Below, one piece after another: positions 62,096 to 64,000 of a stretch of DNA of 64,000 nt (its first letter is position 1; each line of letters starts with the position of its first letter). Source of the DNA: Acidimicrobiaceae bacterium (GTDB lineage: Bacteria; Actinomycetota; Acidimicrobiia; Acidimicrobiales; Ilumatobacteraceae). A model generated the notes under the pieces. It saw nothing but the letters and a program-made list of their open reading frames with translations, had not been told where the DNA came from and ran no database searches. The translations under genes were made by a program, and so were the position numbers. The stretch lies in contig JACJWG010000005.1 in NCBI GenBank assembly GCA_020637235.1, positions 186,001 to 250,000 on the forward strand, written 5' to 3'.

Positions 62096-62356
62096 TCAGC
62101 TGGCGAGCTTGGAGTACTTGCGCTGGGCGGCTTGCTTGGACACGCCGAGCATGGTGCCGATCTCGCTCCAGGACCTGCCGTTGCTCCGTGCCACGCGAAC
62201 AGCGTCGGCGAGCGCCGTTTCCAGACGGTCACGTCGGGCGGCGTACTGAGCGATCGCCTTGAGTTCATCGGTGTCGATCTCGACCAGGTCATCACCGTCG
62301 ACGTCGTCTGCCCATGCTTCGAGCGCAGCAGCGCGTTGTGCTCGTGTCGGACTCAT
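62096..62356 (-). CDS. helix-turn-helix DNA-binding protein (possible antitoxin)
   Basis: 86 residues, acidic N-terminal half (WADDVDGDDLVEIDTDEL) and a C-terminal HTH: VRVARSNGRSWSEIGTMLGVSKQAAQRKYSKL, in pieces. The start ATG at 62356 overlaps the stop of the preceding gene by 4 nt. Its partner encodes a small toxin-like protein, so this HTH could repress the operon at the palindrome 62619-62636. Confidence 0.78.
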   Translation of the reverse strand: MSPTRAQRAAALEAWADDVDGDDLVEIDTDELKAIAQYAARRDRLETALADAVRVARSNGRSWSEIGTMLGVSKQAAQRKYSKLAS

Positions 62357-62589
62357 CGCATCCACCACCCCTTCGAGAACTTCGGCCGTGCCCGCATCGC
62401 ATGAATGATCGCAACCCCGTCGCCATCGATCACCACGCCGACCTCGAGCGGATCCCCGCTGCCGGCCGGACCGATGAACATCGTCACGTCGGGATCGTCT
62501 GTCTCGTATGCCTTCCAGTGGTTCCGGAAGGCGTGGATCATGTCGTCGTCCGCAACGCCGTGCTTGCGCGCCGACGGTTCGATGTCCAC
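62353..62589 (-). CDS. small protein of a widespread toxin-like family
   Basis: 78 residues: VADDDMIHAFRNHWKAYETDDPDVTMFIGP, then LEVGVVIDGDGVAIIHAMRARPKFSKGW, both read in pieces. I recognise this as a small conserved protein that is usually paired with an HTH partner in actinobacteria, resembling a BrnT-like RelE fold, but its activity is not known to me. The GTG start at 62589 directly follows a good promoter, so the mRNA would be almost leaderless. Confidence 0.6.
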   Translation of the reverse strand: MDIEPSARKHGVADDDMIHAFRNHWKAYETDDPDVTMFIGPAGSGDPLEVGVVIDGDGVAIIHAMRARPKFSKGWWMR

Positions 62590-62595
62590 GAGCCG

Positions 62596-62636
62596 ACGCT
62601 ACCGACACCACACCGAAACGTCAACAGATGTTGACG
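62596..62636 (-). promoter_or_regulatory. promoter and palindromic operator of the HTH/toxin-like pair
   Basis: On the minus strand, -35 TTGACG (62624-62619) and -10 TAGCGT (62601-62596) are exactly 17 nt apart, and the GTG start is 6 nt beyond the -10. The perfect dyad CGTCAACA-GA-TGTTGACG (62619-62636) overlaps the -35, a classical place for repressor binding. Confidence 0.72.
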
Positions 62637-63417
62637 CGCAATGAACATCCCCAACCAGCGCTCGACCCGCTCGTAATGCCCGGTATGTGCGCTGTCTGCA
62701 AGGGCGGTGGGCGCACAGATCAGCGGATCTCTCCGGGCGACTGGGCGCATGAGAAGGGCGCCGTGGACCACTTGGCTCTCACGGTAGCTCTCCTCTGGCA
62801 CCTGGCCGGAGGGTGTGAACCGGCTGAGCGGGGGTGACGCGTCGGATGGCGGAGGCCCGTCCGTGCGACGTGCTCACCGGCCGGTTCGGCCGAAGCGCCG
62901 AAATCGGCTCTGAGCTGGTGCGACGTTCGTGGACGTTCGCCGACCTCCGGCCGAACGGATCGCGTTGTTCGCGTCCGCGAAGCACGGGCTCCGTGGCCGG
63001 AACTGGGTCGCCCGGTTCCACCACCGATGGCTCCGACGATTCGGCATCCACCGCCTCACTGGCGGTCCGCAGGGCAATGGCGCATGCGACCTGATGAACG
63101 ATGTCGGCAAGCCTGTGTGCGGGAGCACCGCACGCACGGTTGGAAAGGGGGCCGCTGCCGAACCGGAGCCGGGGCGACGACGAGCGGCGGAGGCGGCGAC
63201 GCGCAGCGCGAAGCTGCTGTTGCTCACTGCTGTCGGTGGACGTCGGGTGCGCTCCAGGTCGCTGAGCGAGCAGGAGCGCACCAGACGCCTGATTCCAGCG
63301 GCTCGACCCGCGCCCGATGCCTGGTGTGTGCCACCCGCCAGAGCCGCGAGCGGCGGTGCAACCACTCGTACCCGTCACCGGAATCCCTCGCCGGCCGACG
63401 TCCAGCGTGGCGACGGG
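62637..63417. other. non-coding stretch without a convincing gene
   Basis: Some frames are open, but none shows recognisable domains or a credible ribosome-binding site. It contains the right copy of the 21-bp repeat at 62868-62888 and otherwise GC-rich sequence of unknown role, probably the edge of the island plus decayed DNA upstream of the monooxygenase gene. Confidence 0.6.
62868..62888 (+). repeat. 21-bp direct repeat, right copy
   Basis: Same orientation and identical to 57987-58007; it marks the right edge of the accessory island. Confidence 0.75.
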
Positions 63418-64000
63418 TCAGCCGATCAGCCGGGCGCGCAGGTTGGTCAGCAGCGCTGATGCAGCGGTGGCGTCGGCGGCGGTGCCGAAGAGGTGGAAAT
63501 CGGGGCGCTGCAACGCCCCGCGAACCGGGTGCTCGTCGAACCAGCGGCCGAAGGTGGGATCAGCGGCGTCCACGCCCACGACGCTGCCGCCGATCGCGGC
63601 GAACCACTCGCCGAGCACCGGGTCGATCGAAACCGGATCGTCGATGGTCACGAGACGCCATCCTGCGCCGTGGACGTCGTCGAACGGCCGGCCGTCGACG
63701 GCGCCCTGCACGAAGAGGTGTCCGGCGAGCGGTGCATCGGGATCGGTGCAGCCACCCACCAGCCCGGGCAGACCTGGCGTCGGTATCGGATCCGCGGTCA
63801 CTGCGGCCGACATCGCCGCGTCGCGTGCGGCGGCCTCGGCCGGGTCGGGCACGCAGATCACCTTGCCGAGCTCGATCGCGAACTCGATCGCCTGGCGCAC
63901 GTGCGGCAACCGCTCGCTGCCGTAGGTGTCGAGCAGCGAGTCGGCAGCCGCACCGCGCAGCACGAGGTCGAGCTTCCACGCGAGGTTGGCCGCGTCGCGG
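63418..64000 (-). CDS. FAD-dependent monooxygenase, C-terminal part (gene begins beyond the window)
   Basis: The 3' end of a PHBH/MhpA-type hydroxylase gene. Readable features include DAANLAWKLDLVLRGAA, then LLDTYGSERLPHVRQAIEFAIELGKVICVP (in pieces), the conserved end of the FAD domain, and a C-terminal thioredoxin-like domain (GHLFVQGAVDGRPFDDVHGAGWRLVTIDD in pieces). In relatives it hydroxylates aromatic acids. The N-terminal FAD and NAD(P)H sites lie outside the window. Ends at 63418. Confidence 0.85.
   Translation of the reverse strand, partial: RDAANLAWKLDLVLRGAAADSLLDTYGSERLPHVRQAIEFAIELGKVICVPDPAEAAARDAAMSAAVTADPIPTPGLPGLVGGCTDPDAPLAGHLFVQGAVDGRPFDDVHGAGWRLVTIDDPVSIDPVLGEWFAAIGGSVVGVDAADPTFGRWFDEHPVRGALQRPDFHLFGTAADATAASALLTNLRARLIG

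Larger units (their letters stand above)
57987..62888. mobile_element. putative 4.9-kb accessory island next to tRNA-Sec
   Basis: The stretch between the two 21-bp repeats holds toxin-antitoxin modules, gene remnants and small orphan genes, and none of the ordinary housekeeping genes that surround it. Part of it (61.2-62.1 kb) has visibly lower GC. No integrase, transposase or other mobility gene is present, so if it is an inserted element it is a decayed or non-autonomous one. Confidence 0.5.

Noticed and set aside
62676..62837. Small frame starting MPGMCAVCKGGG as a zinc-finger gene
   Set aside because: Only one CxxC, no ribosome-binding site and no recognisable continuation.

Overview
The window is high-GC DNA from an actinobacterium, most likely of the Acidimicrobiia (Ilumatobacter-like); this placement is inferred from gene content, not searched. 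The clues are a topoisomerase I with a Lys/Ala-rich tail and no zinc fingers, a SigR/RsrA-type sigma/anti-sigma pair, an F420-type luciferase-like oxidoreductase, DUF2510 and DUF4244 proteins, a Tad pilus locus of actinobacterial type, and many GTG starts with 4-nt gene overlaps.

Left part (1-17.7 kb): the selenocysteine genes selB and selA, then divergent dut with an ankyrin-repeat protein and a lipoprotein. A tandem pair of long palindromes separates these from a seven-gene minus-strand run (SIMPL protein, SDR, acyltransferase-like, hydrolase, renalase-like, YibE/F-like, NUDIX). Next come a secreted LysM/M23 peptidase and a minus-strand run of MarR regulator, ECF sigma, zinc anti-sigma, a 48-residue membrane protein, TilS, a phosphatase-like protein lacking its cysteine, and a LURP-one-related protein.

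Centre (17.7-28.5 kb): the most unusual locus. Three paralogous small proteins share a C-terminal pattern of three cysteines, each next to aromatic residues. They are followed in one operon by a radical SAM/SPASM enzyme, a 1078-residue FHA-ABC exporter-cyclic-nucleotide-binding-like fusion, a GAF protein and a cytoplasmic subtilisin-like protease. This looks like a complete modified-peptide (RiPP) system: precursors, maturase, exporter and leader protease. A receptor-type Ser/Thr kinase and a zinc-ribbon membrane protein converge on it and could control it through the exporter's FHA domain.

Right-centre (28.5-53.8 kb): two cytochromes P450, tRNA-Thr(CGU), an AddAB-type helicase-nuclease pair, a PPOX-fold protein, holB, tmk, an EamA transporter, topA, a binding-protein-dependent ABC importer, an MMPL transporter, rsgA, an LLM-class oxidoreductase and an Fe-S photolyase/cryptochrome. 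Then follows a Tad pilus operon (TadZ-A-B-C, Flp-like, TadE) ending in a STAS protein.

Right end (57.9-64 kb): a tRNA-Sec gene, matching selA/selB 54 kb away. Directly after it, a 4.9-kb accessory island is bounded by an identical 21-bp direct repeat. It carries mazEF, two vapBC-type modules (one with an in-frame stop), a HepT remnant, a frameshifted P-loop kinase, a HEPN-motif protein with a small partner, and an HTH/toxin-like pair. The window closes with the C-terminal part of an FAD monooxygenase. No selD, selenoprotein gene, rRNA, CRISPR array, transposase or integrase was seen.
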